Shown: positions 9,143 through 18,085 of the stretch, one piece after another
How positions within the stretch are numbered: position 1 is the first letter of the stretch
Layout: every line of letters starts with the position of its first letter
From: BOG-908 sp965199235
GTDB lineage: Bacteria; Pseudomonadota; Alphaproteobacteria; Acetobacterales; Acetobacteraceae
DNA: 64,000 nucleotides
Direction of reading: 5' to 3'
Assembly: GCA_965199235.1 (NCBI GenBank)
Contig: CBDAQU010000002.1
Span: 3,348,001 to 3,412,000, forward strand
Made by a program: the position numbers and the translations under genes
The notes under the pieces: model-generated
Database searches by the model: none
The model's input: the letters and a program-made list of their open reading frames with translations, nothing else
What the model was told of the DNA's origin: nothing

Positions 9143-9254
9143 AGCAAAGTCACGCAGACTGGAGTAGCCGGAGTGCCGAAATTGCTCGCCGAAACGAGGC
9201 CCAGACCGGTTCGAGGTCCGCCTGCTCGCGGACACTCTGCGCAAAACCGGCTTA
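9140..9254 (+). repeat. Family A double-hairpin repeat, copy A2
   Basis: Forward copy from TAGAGCAAAGTCACGCAGAC to the right-arm end AAACCGGCTTATGG. It has the linker GCCGAAACGAGGC between the two hairpins. Its first three bases are the stop codon of hemF. It occupies most of the 170-base gap before the CNNM gene; the remaining bases before 9313 show nothing recognisable. Confidence 0.82.
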
Positions 9255-9312
9255 TGGAGCGCAAGGGGCCCTGAGCGTTGCCGTCCTGCATCGGTGCTTC
9301 TAAGCACCTTCG

Positions 9313-10614
9313 ATGACGACCGCCTTGCTGATCGGCTTCATCGGCCTGCTTGCCCTGCTGAACGGCCTGTTCGCCATGGGGGAAATGGCGCTGGTATCGG
9401 CGCGGCGCGCCCGGCTTGCCGTGCTGGAGAGCAAGCACATCCGCGGCGCCACGATAGCCCGCGAGCTGGCTGACGACCCGCAGCGATTCCTGCCGACCGT
9501 CCAGATCGGGGTCACCCTCGTCGGCATCCTGTCGGGTACGTTCGGCGGCGCTCGGATCGCCGACGCGCTCGCGCCGACCATCGCCCGCATCCCCTTCGTC
9601 GGCCGGGCTGCGACCGGCGTTGCCCTGGCCGTCGTGGTATTCGGCATAACCTACCTGACGCTGGTGGTCGGCGAGCTGGTGCCCAAGCAGCTCGCCCTGC
9701 GCTCGCCGGAACTGCTCGCGGCTCGGCTCGCCCCCTCGGTCGCCATGCTCGCCAGGGTGACGGCCCCTCTCGTCTGGCTGCTCGGCCGCTCGTCCGACGT
9801 CGTGCTTCGCCTGATCGGACATCGCGAGCACACCCGCCAGGACGTAACCGAGGAGGAGTTGCGCGCGCTGCTGCACGAGGGCACCCAGACAGGCGTTCTG
9901 GAGACCGGCGAGCGCGACATGATCGAGCGTGTGCTCCGCCTGGCCGACAAACCGGTGCGCGCGATCATGACGCCGCGTACCGAGCTGGTGTGGATCGACC
10001 GGACCGACCCCAGGCGGGAGATCATCGACACCGTGAAGGCCGCCCCGCATAGCCGCTTCGTGGTCTGCGACGGATCTATCGACAACGTGGTGGGCATCGT
10101 CCAGGCCAAGGACATGCTGAACCGCATCCTGGACGGCCGCGACCTCTCAATCGCCGCGGCACTTCGCCAGCCGATGGTGATCCCGGACACCGTCACCGCT
10201 CTGGACGCGCTGGAACGGCTGAAGGGCGACACGCTAGGCCTCGCTTTGGTGATGGACGAATACGGCAGCTTCGAGGGCGTCGTCACGGCGGCTGACGTGC
10301 TGGAGGCGATCATCGGCGACACTACCGAGCCAGGCTACGGCACCGCCGCCCAGGCCGCCGACCAGGTGGGCGGGGAAATGTCGCTTGACGGCATGACTCC
10401 TGTCGATGAGCTGAAGGCCCGCTTGCTGCTGCCAGACTTGCCCGCAGAGGGCAGCTATCACACGCTGGCCGGACTGCTTCTGGCGCTGCTGCGCCGCGTG
10501 CCGCAACCCAGCGACCGCATCGTGTTCGGCGGCTGGCTGTTCGAGGTTTTGGAGATGGACGGGCGTCGGGTTGTGAAGGTTAGGGCCAGCCGTGAGAAAT
10601 TGGCTGAGGCCTGA
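9313..10614 (+). CDS. CNNM/CorC-HlyC family membrane protein
   Basis: 433 residues. An N-terminal DUF21/CNNM membrane domain has about four hydrophobic segments within residues 1-150, including the family's FAMGEMALVSARRARL and VVGELVPKQLALR. Two CBS domains follow (about 210-335; IMTPRTELVW and MDEYGSFEGVVT mark them), then a C-terminal CorC_HlyC domain to the end. These proteins are linked to Mg2+/Co2+ efflux or homeostasis; the older name hemolysin is misleading. No neighbour points to a special role. It ends just before hairpin repeat B1, which probably terminates it. Confidence 0.88.
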   Translation: MTTALLIGFIGLLALLNGLFAMGEMALVSARRARLAVLESKHIRGATIARELADDPQRFLPTVQIGVTLVGILSGTFGGARIADALAPTIARIPFVGRAATGVALAVVVFGITYLTLVVGELVPKQLALRSPELLAARLAPSVAMLARVTAPLVWLLGRSSDVVLRLIGHREHTRQDVTEEELRALLHEGTQTGVLETGERDMIERVLRLADKPVRAIMTPRTELVWIDRTDPRREIIDTVKAAPHSRFVVCDGSIDNVVGIVQAKDMLNRILDGRDLSIAAALRQPMVIPDTVTALDALERLKGDTLGLALVMDEYGSFEGVVTAADVLEAIIGDTTEPGYGTAAQAADQVGGEMSLDGMTPVDELKARLLLPDLPAEGSYHTLAGLLLALLRRVPQPSDRIVFGGWLFEVLEMDGRRVVKVRASREKLAEA

Positions 10615-10616
10615 GG

Positions 10617-10660
10617 AGGCAAGCGGTCCTTTTTTGAAAAAAGGACCAAAAACCTGTCGT
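10617..10660. repeat. Family B hairpin repeat, copy B1
   Basis: AGGCAAGC followed by a perfect stem GGTCCTTTTTT / AAAAAAGGACC and then AAAAACC. It lies between convergent gene ends (CNNM protein and GloVer-repeat protein). The T-run and A-run arms would act as a rho-independent terminator for both strands. The same AGGCAAG plus T/A hairpin recurs at B2-B4. Confidence 0.75.
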
Positions 10661-10662
10661 CT

Positions 10663-11838
10663 TTACGGGACGAACTTGAACAGCGAGCCGTGTGGGTTCG
10701 GATACTCCGCATCGTTGTTAAGCGTGCTGCCGTAGAGTGCGCCGTTGTCGGCTAGCAGTCCGGCGAAGGGCGTGTCGCCGTCGGTGCCGGACGTGAAACT
10801 GTAGACGACAGTCTGGCTGCCGGTCGCCGGATCGATGCTGTAGATCGTGCCGTAGCCGTCGGCTCCGCCCGCTTCGGTAACGCCGTAGAGTTTGCCGTCG
10901 AGGATCGTCAGGCCGGAGGAGGGCGTACGCCCGTCGGCGCCGCCGCTGAACTGGTGCACGACCGAATACTGCCCGGTCTTCACGTCGATCTTGTAGACGT
11001 CTCCCGCGCCGCCGTCATCGAACGTCGTGCCATACAGCACGCCATCCTGATAGACGAGCGCGTTTGGCTGGGCGCTGCTGTTGCCGTTTGAAGCGAAACT
11101 ATGCAGGACCGAAGCCTTGCCGCTGTCCAGATCGAGCGCGAAGACGGTGCCTGTTCCAGACGCTCCGCAGAACGTCGTCGTGCCGTAAAGCACGCTGCCA
11201 ACGATCGTGACGGCAGCCAGCGGATTGCAGCCGACCGCATTTTCGGGAAACGTGTAGAGCTGCGTTAGCTTGCCCGTCGAATCCAGCTTGAAGACAGTAC
11301 CCTTGTTTTCAGGGCCCCCATACCAGGTTGCTCCATAGAGCACGTTTCCAACCGGAACGACGCCGGAATAGGGCTGTTTCCCGTCAGTGCCGCTGAAACC
11401 ATGAAACAGTCGAGTATTTTGGGTGCGCGCGTTCAGCCGCCAGATCGTGCCGTAGCCGCTGTCGTTTCCGCTGCTGCCTGGCCCAGCATGTCCGTCAGTC
11501 GTCGACCCATATATCAATGCGCCGTGACGTGACAAAGATCCAAACGGTGAGGCGCCCTGTGTCTTGCCTCCGGTGAAATTGTACAACGTCGTTTCCGCAA
11601 GGCTCGCGAGGTCAAGCTGGAAGACGGTTCCCTTGCCCGCACTGCCCCCTGATCCGGCGGCGCCATAAAGCGCGCCGCCATATACGGCGAGAGTGCCTGT
11701 GATGAAGGACTCCCCGCTCGTGCTTTGCGAGAAATGGTAAAGGGTCGTGAACTGCGGCGCTGCAGCCCAGGCCGACTGCATGTGCACGCAGGTGAGCGGA
11801 AGCATTGCAGCGCAGGCAGCGTGGATGATCTTGGTCAT
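10663..11838 (-). CDS. Secreted GloVer tandem-repeat beta-propeller protein
   Basis: 391 residues. An N-terminal Sec signal (ending near AWA-A at about residue 26) is followed by about nine repeats of roughly 35-45 residues built on YGxTxxGGxxGxGTVFxLD and LYxF, the GloVer repeat (YGTTxxGG...GTVF). Such repeats are predicted to form beta-propeller surface or periplasmic proteins of unknown ligand. A strong ribosome-binding site (GGAGAGG) precedes the ATG at 11838, so the long in-frame extension upstream is rejected. There is no enzyme motif and no operon partner. Confidence 0.85.
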   Translation of the reverse strand: MTKIIHAACAAMLPLTCVHMQSAWAAAPQFTTLYHFSQSTSGESFITGTLAVYGGALYGAAGSGGSAGKGTVFQLDLASLAETTLYNFTGGKTQGASPFGSLSRHGALIYGSTTDGHAGPGSSGNDSGYGTIWRLNARTQNTRLFHGFSGTDGKQPYSGVVPVGNVLYGATWYGGPENKGTVFKLDSTGKLTQLYTFPENAVGCNPLAAVTIVGSVLYGTTTFCGASGTGTVFALDLDSGKASVLHSFASNGNSSAQPNALVYQDGVLYGTTFDDGGAGDVYKIDVKTGQYSVVHQFSGGADGRTPSSGLTILDGKLYGVTEAGGADGYGTIYSIDPATGSQTVVYSFTSGTDGDTPFAGLLADNGALYGSTLNNDAEYPNPHGSLFKFVP

Positions 11839-12012
11839 AGGTCCTCTCCTGGCAACGCGGTACGCGTCGCATCCTGTCTGACGAGCGACGTCGCCGGATA
11901 TTCCGCCCCAAGGCTGGGAATTTTGCCCATGATGTTCGGCCGCCCTCCTAAATGTCAGGGAAGGCACGGGCGTCGTTACGCCGGACCGAAGGTCTCGGTC
12001 GTGTCAGAAGCG

Positions 12013-13185
12013 CTACTGCCGAGCGACCCGAACAGAAAGGTACGTGCTTGCGAGCACAGGCAGTGCTGCCGCGCACATCGCCGACATCGCCCAGAACGCG
12101 CCCGAGCCGAACGCTCCGTACAGCCTGCCGGAGACCAGCGTCACCAGCGCCGGTGTCGCACCCATGGCGATGGTGGCGTAAAAGGCCTGCGCGGTCGCCG
12201 CGAGCCTGGACGGCACCACGCTCGCAATCACCTGCATGCATGCTAGGTGAAGCAGCGCGAAGGTCAGGCCTTGCAACGGCTCCACCAGCGCCATCCAGGC
12301 AAAGCGCGCGGTCAACGCGGCCGTTCCCCAGCGCAGCATGCCGGCAACGGCGGAGACCGCAAGCGCGCCCGTCGGGCCGAGCGCGCGCAACAGCGGCGCC
12401 CCTGCGAACACGAACACCACCACCTCGCTGGCGACCGACATGGCCCACAGCACGCTGCATTGCGGCGCGGACAACCCGGCCGATCGCCACCGTATCACCT
12501 CAAACCCGTCATGCAGCGCTTGGCTGCCGCCGATCAGAGCGACGACCAGCATCACCCTGGTGAACACCGGAATGGCCAGCAGCGCCGCCCAAGGATTGCG
12601 CGGCCCCGGATCGGCGGCCGGATCCTGCGTACCGCCGAGGCGGTCGGGCACAAGCGTGCCGGCACAGGCGGTCAAGGCGAGCAGGCCGGCGTTCAGCCAG
12701 ATCACCACGCCAAGCCCCGCGCGGCCGACCATCTGCCCCGACAGCAAGGTGCCGGCGATGAACGCGGCCGACCCCGCCCCGCGCACCAAGCCGTAGGAGA
12801 AGCCACCCGGTTTCTGCGCCGAGCCGAGTGCCAGTGCGTCGGCCACCGGAGTGAGAGGCGCCAGCACGACGGCATGGGCCACGCTGACCGCAAGCAGCAA
12901 CGGCAACCCGCGCACCGGTACGTAGCCCAGCGCCACGACGGCCGAGGCCGCTGCGAACCCGGCCAGCACCAGCGAAGGCCGGCGAGCGCGGTCGGCCAGC
13001 CGCCCGCCAAGCGGGCCGGCCAATAGCCTTATGCCTGTACCGCCAGCCAGCACGATGCCGAGTGCTCCCGGCGTCAGCCCGTCCTGTAGCAGCAAGCCTG
13101 GCAAAAACGGAGATGCGACGCCGAAGGCTGCGAACAGCGCAGCATACAGGACGAGGAAACGCGGAAGAGACCTGCCATGTGCCAC
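12013..13185 (-). CDS. MFS transporter, phenylpropionate-permease-like type
   Basis: 390 residues with about twelve hydrophobic segments. The motif-A-like loop is GGRLADRARRPSLVL. The overall pattern (short, no central loop, FGVASPFLPGLLL at the start, EPLQGLTFALLHLACMQVIASVVP late) resembles the MFS_1_like/PPP group that includes phenylpropionic acid permeases. The substrate cannot be read from sequence. It is divergent from a second MFS gene at 13269 across about 80 bases. The 170 bases between its end and the GloVer gene start hold nothing I recognise. Confidence 0.8.
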   Translation of the reverse strand: MAHGRSLPRFLVLYAALFAAFGVASPFLPGLLLQDGLTPGALGIVLAGGTGIRLLAGPLGGRLADRARRPSLVLAGFAAASAVVALGYVPVRGLPLLLAVSVAHAVVLAPLTPVADALALGSAQKPGGFSYGLVRGAGSAAFIAGTLLSGQMVGRAGLGVVIWLNAGLLALTACAGTLVPDRLGGTQDPAADPGPRNPWAALLAIPVFTRVMLVVALIGGSQALHDGFEVIRWRSAGLSAPQCSVLWAMSVASEVVVFVFAGAPLLRALGPTGALAVSAVAGMLRWGTAALTARFAWMALVEPLQGLTFALLHLACMQVIASVVPSRLAATAQAFYATIAMGATPALVTLVSGRLYGAFGSGAFWAMSAMCAAALPVLASTYLSVRVARQ

Positions 13186-13268
13186 CGGACGACAACGGCA
13201 AGTACGATGGAATGTTGCGCCTTGTCACCCAGCCGGAACTGCATACCCCGCTATGCCTTGCACACGCC

Positions 13269-14465
13269 ATGTCTCGACGGCTCAACCCCTCCATCAGCTT
13301 CGTCCTGATCACGCTCGGCCTGGACGCGCTCGGCGTCGGCATCATCGCGCCGATCGTGCCCGGCCTGGTTCGCCAGCTTGCCCACCTGCCGCCGGAGCGG
13401 GCCGCGCCCTGGGTCGGCGCGCTGATCGCCGCCTATGCCGGCGTGCAGTTTTTCGCGGCCCCGCTGCTGGGCGAGGTCAGCGACCGGTTCGGGCGGCGGC
13501 CGGTGATCCTCGCCTCCGTCTTCGGCCTGGGCTGCGATTACGTCCTTCTGGCGCTGGCGCCGAATCTTTGGTGGCTGTTTGTCGGCCGGCTCATTGCCGG
13601 GGCAACCTCCGCCAACGTCGCCGCGGCTACCGCCTACATCGCCGACATCACCCCAGAGGGCGATCGGCCGCGCCTGTTCGGCTTGATCGGGGCCACGTTC
13701 GGCGCCGGTTTCGTGGTCGGGCCGGCGCTGGGCGGTTTCCTGGGCGCCTACGGTTTACGGTTGCCCTTCATCGCGGCCGCCGGCCTGTCGTTCATGAACG
13801 TCTGCTTCGGCCTGTTCGTGCTTCCCGAAAGCCTGAAGCGGGAAAACCGTCGCAGGCTCACCTGGAGCCGGGCGAACCCGTTCAGGCTGCTGGCCAACCT
13901 TGCCGGCAACCGCTCGCTCGGCCGCCTTGCGGTCGCCTGGTCGTGCACGTGGATCGGGCTCGGAGCGGTGCAGAGCAGCCTGGTGCTGTTCACCGGCTAT
14001 CGGTTTGGCTGGGGCGCCGAGCTTAACGGTGCGGTGCTTGCCGGCGTGGGCCTTAGCCAGGCGCTGGTGGAAGGCTTTCTGCTGCAGCACGTTACCGGAC
14101 GGCTGGGCAGTCAGCGCACCGCTGTGATCGGCTACGGCTGCGGCGCCCTCGGCTATGGCTGCCTTGCGCTGGCCATCGCAGGGTGGTCGCTGGTGCCGGC
14201 AGTTCTGCTCATCGCGCTGGGCGGGCTGGCCACTCCGTCTGTCCGCGCGATGGTATCGGGCCAGGGCAAGGCCGACACGCAGGGCGAGATGCAGGGCGTG
14301 CTCTCGGCGGTGGAGGGACTGACGGCGGTGGTGGCGCCGCTGCTGACCGCCGGCCTGTTCTACGCGTTCACCACGCACCTTGCGCCGTTCAGCTTCCCGG
14401 GCGCGCCGTTCGCCTTCGCCGCCACCAGCGCAGTGGTCGCCTGCGGACTTGTGCTGAACCTTTGA
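13269..14465 (+). CDS. MFS transporter, TetA-like drug efflux type
   Basis: 398 residues and twelve membrane segments. It has the DHA1 signature seen in TetA-class and related antiporters: LDALGVGIIAPIVPGL in helix 1, motif A GEVSDRFGRRPVIL, and the helix-5 antiporter motif GATFGAGFVVGPALGG. The likely role is proton-coupled export of small molecules; naming it a tetracycline pump would be over-reading. The ATG at 13269 was chosen because the family starts about there; the frame is open upstream without a plausible start. Its end is convergent with the Bcr/CflA gene, 11 bases away. Confidence 0.85.
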   Translation: MSRRLNPSISFVLITLGLDALGVGIIAPIVPGLVRQLAHLPPERAAPWVGALIAAYAGVQFFAAPLLGEVSDRFGRRPVILASVFGLGCDYVLLALAPNLWWLFVGRLIAGATSANVAAATAYIADITPEGDRPRLFGLIGATFGAGFVVGPALGGFLGAYGLRLPFIAAAGLSFMNVCFGLFVLPESLKRENRRRLTWSRANPFRLLANLAGNRSLGRLAVAWSCTWIGLGAVQSSLVLFTGYRFGWGAELNGAVLAGVGLSQALVEGFLLQHVTGRLGSQRTAVIGYGCGALGYGCLALAIAGWSLVPAVLLIALGGLATPSVRAMVSGQGKADTQGEMQGVLSAVEGLTAVVAPLLTAGLFYAFTTHLAPFSFPGAPFAFAATSAVVACGLVLNL

Positions 14466-14476
14466 CCCCGCGCCGC

Positions 14477-15706
14477 CTACTCGCCGATCTCGGGCGCGGC
14501 CATCGGCACCGGTGCGCGTGACGGAACGAGCATGTCGGATGCCGGCCTGAGCAGGTCGGCGATCTTTGCCGCAACTGCGCCCGCCAGCATCAGCACCGCC
14601 ATCGGCACCGCCGTTCCGTCTGTCAGCCATCCCACCAGGAAACCGCTGCTGGCGCCGATGCCGAACAGCATGGTGCCGAGCAGGGCCGATGCGCTGCCTG
14701 CATGGTTGGAATGGTGGCGCAGCGCACCCACCGTCGCGGTAGGGTTCAGAAAGCCGGTCAGCCCCTGGGTCAGCGCCAGGAACACGGCCAGCCACAGCGC
14801 GCGCGCATCGACCAGAGCGAGCCCCAGCACCACGCAGGCGAGCACGAGGTATAGGGTGCTGGCGTATGTGAGGGTGCCATCCAGGTTCAGCCGCGCCACC
14901 ACCCGCATGTTGAGCTGCGATGCGGCGATGAAGGTCGCTGCCACGCTGCCGAACACCAGCGCATATTGGCCCGACGTGAAGCCGTAATGCTGGATGAAGA
15001 CCGTCGGCGAGCCGCCGAGATAGGCAAACAGGGAGAAAGCATAGAACGACATCATCAGGGCATGGGTGAGGAACCCGCGCTCGGTCAGGATGTGCCGGTA
15101 GCGCCCCAGCATGGCCACCGGATGCAAGGCCGCGCGCCGGCCTTTTGGCAGCGTGTCGGGCAAGGCTGCCGTCGCGGTGACCAGAGCCAGCGCCCCGTAG
15201 CCCACGTTGATCCAGAATATGCCGCGCCAGCTCGCAGCCTGCAGCACGAGACTGCCCAGAGAGGGCGCCAGGATGGGGGCGGCGCCCAAGACCAGCAGCA
15301 GGCGGGACAGCAGACGCGCCGAATCATGGCCCTCGCTGATGTCCCGGACGATTGCGCGCGGGATAACCATGCTCGCCGAGGCGCCCAGCGCGGTCAGAAA
15401 ACGCCAGGCCGACATCGCCGCGATGCTGCCGGACAGAGCGCACCCGGCCGAGCCGAGCGTGTAGATGATTGTGCCCACCAGCAATGGTGACCGCCGCCCG
15501 AAGCGGTCGGCCAGCGATCCCTGCACCAGCTGGCCCAGCGAGAGGCCAAGAACCCAGGTGCCGAGGGTGATCTGCGCGCTGCCGGCCGGCGCCCCGAAAC
15601 TCGCCTCGATCGCCGGAAAGGCCGGCAAGTACATGTCCGTCGATATCGGCCCGACCGCCTGCAGGAAGCCGAGCAGGATCGGCAACCATGCCGGAAATCG
15701 TTGCAT
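14477..15706 (-). CDS. Bcr/CflA family drug-resistance MFS transporter
   Basis: 409 residues and twelve membrane segments. It opens with the subfamily's ISTDMYLPAFPAI, then motif A GSLADRFGRRSPLL, then ASASMVIPRAIVRD and LGAAPILAPSLGSLVL (helix 5). Characterised relatives export bicyclomycin, chloramphenicol or other drugs by proton antiport. It follows gpt on the same strand with a 3-base gap, so it may be co-transcribed with csaA-gpt. This is the third MFS gene in a row; the three are not close copies of one another. Confidence 0.86.
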   Translation of the reverse strand: MQRFPAWLPILLGFLQAVGPISTDMYLPAFPAIEASFGAPAGSAQITLGTWVLGLSLGQLVQGSLADRFGRRSPLLVGTIIYTLGSAGCALSGSIAAMSAWRFLTALGASASMVIPRAIVRDISEGHDSARLLSRLLLVLGAAPILAPSLGSLVLQAASWRGIFWINVGYGALALVTATAALPDTLPKGRRAALHPVAMLGRYRHILTERGFLTHALMMSFYAFSLFAYLGGSPTVFIQHYGFTSGQYALVFGSVAATFIAASQLNMRVVARLNLDGTLTYASTLYLVLACVVLGLALVDARALWLAVFLALTQGLTGFLNPTATVGALRHHSNHAGSASALLGTMLFGIGASSGFLVGWLTDGTAVPMAVLMLAGAVAAKIADLLRPASDMLVPSRAPVPMAAPEIGE

Positions 15707-15709
15707 TGC

Positions 15710-16195
15710 CTACTGCCGCGCCAGCGGCGGCACGAAAAGCGGTGCGGTATCCCAGGGAAACAGGATCCAGGTATCCTGCGGCACCGCCATCACGTAGCGG
15801 TCGGCGAGCGGCAGGCCCGCCGGCTTGGCGTACAGGCAGGCGAATTGCGCACGCGGCAGAAAACGCCTCACAAGGCGGGCCGTGACGCCGCTATCGACAA
15901 GGTCGTCCACGATCAGGAAGCCGCTTCCATCACCTGCCGCGTGCGGCGCCTTGAGCACTGCCGGCTGGCCCTGCGTGCCGGCTTCCTGCGCGTAGCTCGC
16001 GACCGAGATCGTCTCGACCAGCCGGCAGTCTATCTCGCGCGCCACGATCGCTGCTGGGACCAGGCCGCCCCGTGTGACAGCCACGATGCCGCGGAACGGG
16101 CCGCGCGGCATCATCTCGGACGCAAGGATACGCGCGTCGCGGTGCAGCTGGTCCCAGGTAATGGTAAGGTAGGTGGCTTGGGCCACATCCGACAC
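15710..16195 (-). CDS. gpt: Xanthine-guanine phosphoribosyltransferase
   Basis: 161 residues. It aligns along its length with E. coli Gpt (152 residues): YLTITWDQLHRDAR, GIVAVTRGGLVPAAIVARE, the PRPP-binding FLIVDDLVDSG, and the C-terminal VPQDTWILFPWD and FVPPL. It salvages guanine and xanthine to GMP and XMP using PRPP. The start is a GTG (16193-16195) two bases after the csaA stop; a longer upstream reading would only overlap csaA. It probably forms an operon with csaA and the following MFS gene. Confidence 0.9.
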   Translation of the reverse strand: MSDVAQATYLTITWDQLHRDARILASEMMPRGPFRGIVAVTRGGLVPAAIVAREIDCRLVETISVASYAQEAGTQGQPAVLKAPHAAGDGSGFLIVDDLVDSGVTARLVRRFLPRAQFACLYAKPAGLPLADRYVMAVPQDTWILFPWDTAPLFVPPLARQ

Positions 16196-16197
16196 GG

Positions 16198-16530
16198 TCA
16201 GTAGAGGCGGCCGCCATCCGGCAGTTTGAAATCCGGCTTGATCAGCACGACCTCGCCGTTCTCGTCGGGCAGGCCGAGCGTCAGCACCTCGCTGCTGAAC
16301 GGCCCGATTTGGCGCGGCGGCAGGTTGACGACGGCGCATACCTGCCGGCCGATCAGCTGGTCCACCTTGTAGTGCACCGTGACCTGCGCGCTGGATTGCT
16401 TCACGCCGAGTTCCGGCCCGAAATCGACCCACAGCTTGTATGCCGGCCGCTTCGCCTCCGCGAACGGCTGGGCGTCGGTCACCGTGCCCACACGGATGTC
16501 CAGGCGTTGAAAATCGTCAATGTCGGTCAT
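16198..16530 (-). CDS. csaA: CsaA-type tRNA-binding domain protein
   Basis: 110 residues, a single OB-fold tRNA_bind domain like CsaA and the C-terminal domain of bacterial MetRS. Motifs: RLDIRVGTVTDAQPFAEAKRPAYKL near the N terminus, and VVNLPPRQIGPFSSEVLTLG in the dimer/RNA-binding strand. Family members bind tRNA and have been reported as secretion-linked chaperones; the physiological role is unsettled. First gene of csaA-gpt-MFS; asparaginase is divergent 82 bases away. Confidence 0.9.
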   Translation of the reverse strand: MTDIDDFQRLDIRVGTVTDAQPFAEAKRPAYKLWVDFGPELGVKQSSAQVTVHYKVDQLIGRQVCAVVNLPPRQIGPFSSEVLTLGLPDENGEVVLIKPDFKLPDGGRLY

Positions 16531-16612
16531 GACAACTGCATAGGGGTTTCACCGCGCCAGGAAAAGGCGGCGCCTGTCTTGACGCGGCGGGTGGCAGGCC
16601 GAGCATGGGACC

Positions 16613-17599
16613 ATGCACTCCATCCTGCTTGCCGAGATCCTCCGCGGCGCTGCGGTCGAATCCTCCCACACCGGCGCTTTCGCGGTGGCCGATCCGGACG
16701 GGCGCCTGGTGCTGTCGGGCGGCGATGCGGACCGCGCGGTGTTTCCCCGCTCGGCCATCAAGGCGCTGCAGGCGCTGCCGATCCTGCTCTCGGGAACCGC
16801 CGATAAATACGATCTGACCGGCGCGGAATTGGCACTGGCCTGCGCCTCCCACTCCGGATCAGCTATCCACACCGAAACGGCAGCTGCCATGCTGGCCCGC
16901 GCGGGACGCGACGCGAGCTGCCTGGAATGCGGCGCGCAACGGCCGGGTGATGGGACTGCCGCCAGAGCGCTGGCGGCCGAGCGTCGCGCACCAGGACCGC
17001 TGCACAATAATTGCTCGGGCAAGCATGCGGGTTTTGTCTGCACTGCCGCTGCCGCCGGACAGGACCCGGCCGGCTACGTGGCGCCGGACCACCCGGTGAT
17101 GCGCGAGGTGACCGCGTGCGTCGCTGCTGCAACCGGCGAGCCGCTCGACGCGCAGCAACCGGCGATCGACGGTTGTTCGATCCCCGCTTATCGGATCCCA
17201 TTGCGCGCTTTGGCCACCGGTTTCGCCCGTTTCGGAACCGGGGTGAACCTGCCGCAAGGGTTTACGGCCGCTTGCCTCCTCCTGCGAGGCGCTGTTGCGG
17301 CGAACCCGGTGATGGTGGCTGGCGCCGGCCGGTTCGACACCATCGTTACCGAGGCGCTCGGCGAGAAAGCCTACGTAAAGGTCGGTGCCGAAGGGGTGTA
17401 TTGCGGCGCCGTACCGACCCTGGGCCTCGGCTTCGCCCTGAAATGCGACGATGGCGCGGTGCGAGCGGCCGAGGTCGCCGCCTCTGCTTTGCTGAGACAC
17501 CTGCTCGGTCCCGACGCGATGCTGGACAGGCTGGCCGCACCCGTGTTGCGCAATTGGCGGGGGCTGGAGGTGGGCAGCATCCGGGCTTGTCTTGTATGA
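16613..17599 (+). CDS. L-asparaginase, Rhizobium etli (AnsA/ReAV) type
   Basis: 328 residues of the Asparaginase_II family, unrelated to the E. coli AnsA/AnsB fold. The residues known from R. etli ReAV are all visible with a one-residue offset: the Ser-x-x-Lys pair S47/K50 in RSAIK, the zinc ligands C134 and C188 (NNCSGK and DGCSIP), and K137. It hydrolyses asparagine to aspartate and ammonia. It has no signal peptide, so it is cytosolic. It stands alone on the plus strand. Confidence 0.88.
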   Translation: MHSILLAEILRGAAVESSHTGAFAVADPDGRLVLSGGDADRAVFPRSAIKALQALPILLSGTADKYDLTGAELALACASHSGSAIHTETAAAMLARAGRDASCLECGAQRPGDGTAARALAAERRAPGPLHNNCSGKHAGFVCTAAAAGQDPAGYVAPDHPVMREVTACVAAATGEPLDAQQPAIDGCSIPAYRIPLRALATGFARFGTGVNLPQGFTAACLLLRGAVAANPVMVAGAGRFDTIVTEALGEKAYVKVGAEGVYCGAVPTLGLGFALKCDDGAVRAAEVAASALLRHLLGPDAMLDRLAAPVLRNWRGLEVGSIRACLV

Positions 17600-17647
17600 A
17601 CTAAGGCCCTTGTCAGACCAGCCGTGACAGGGCGCGCCGAAACCGCC

Positions 17648-18085
17648 ATGGTGGACAGGTTGGTAGGTGGTTCATCGCGGCTGGGCCGTCTGAAAGTTGG
17701 ATGGAATGCAAGTGCCGGGAAAGTTGAGGCAGTGAAGCGACCCAGGCTCGGCCGCACTGCGGCTTCCCCAGGCTTACCCCTGCTGCCGCGAATGTTTGCA
17801 GTGCTGGCGGCTGTGCTCCTTGTCGGTTCGATCGCGCTGGCGTCACTGGTGCCGGCCGACATGAATCTTCGGCAGGCGATCAACGCGCTGGACGGGATGG
17901 CCACCGAACATGCCCAGCATGTGTTTGTCGGCGTTTTCGGGCGTGGCTTCTGGGAGGCCGTGCTCGTTCCTGTGCTCGTGCGGCCGGTGTGGATGATCCC
18001 CGTCAGCCTGGGACTGATCTGTGTGGGCGGGGCCGTTACCGCGCTGTCGCAAGCCTCGCCGCGTCCGAAGCAGCGTCGGAGCTGA
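17648..18085 (+). CDS. Hypothetical two-helix membrane protein
   Basis: No family recognised. About 145 residues if read from the ATG at 17648; a GTG at 17732 (117 residues, weak TTGAGG upstream) is equally possible. Two hydrophobic segments are visible: one around MFAVLAAVLLVGSIALASLV and one around WMIPVSLGLICVGGAVTAL, separated by about 50 residues. The short tail is basic. Its last 50 bases overlap the 3' end of lipB on the other strand, an unusual convergent overlap, which lowers confidence in the extreme C terminus. Confidence 0.5.
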   Translation: MVDRLVGGSSRLGRLKVGWNASAGKVEAVKRPRLGRTAASPGLPLLPRMFAVLAAVLLVGSIALASLVPADMNLRQAINALDGMATEHAQHVFVGVFGRGFWEAVLVPVLVRPVWMIPVSLGLICVGGAVTALSQASPRPKQRRS

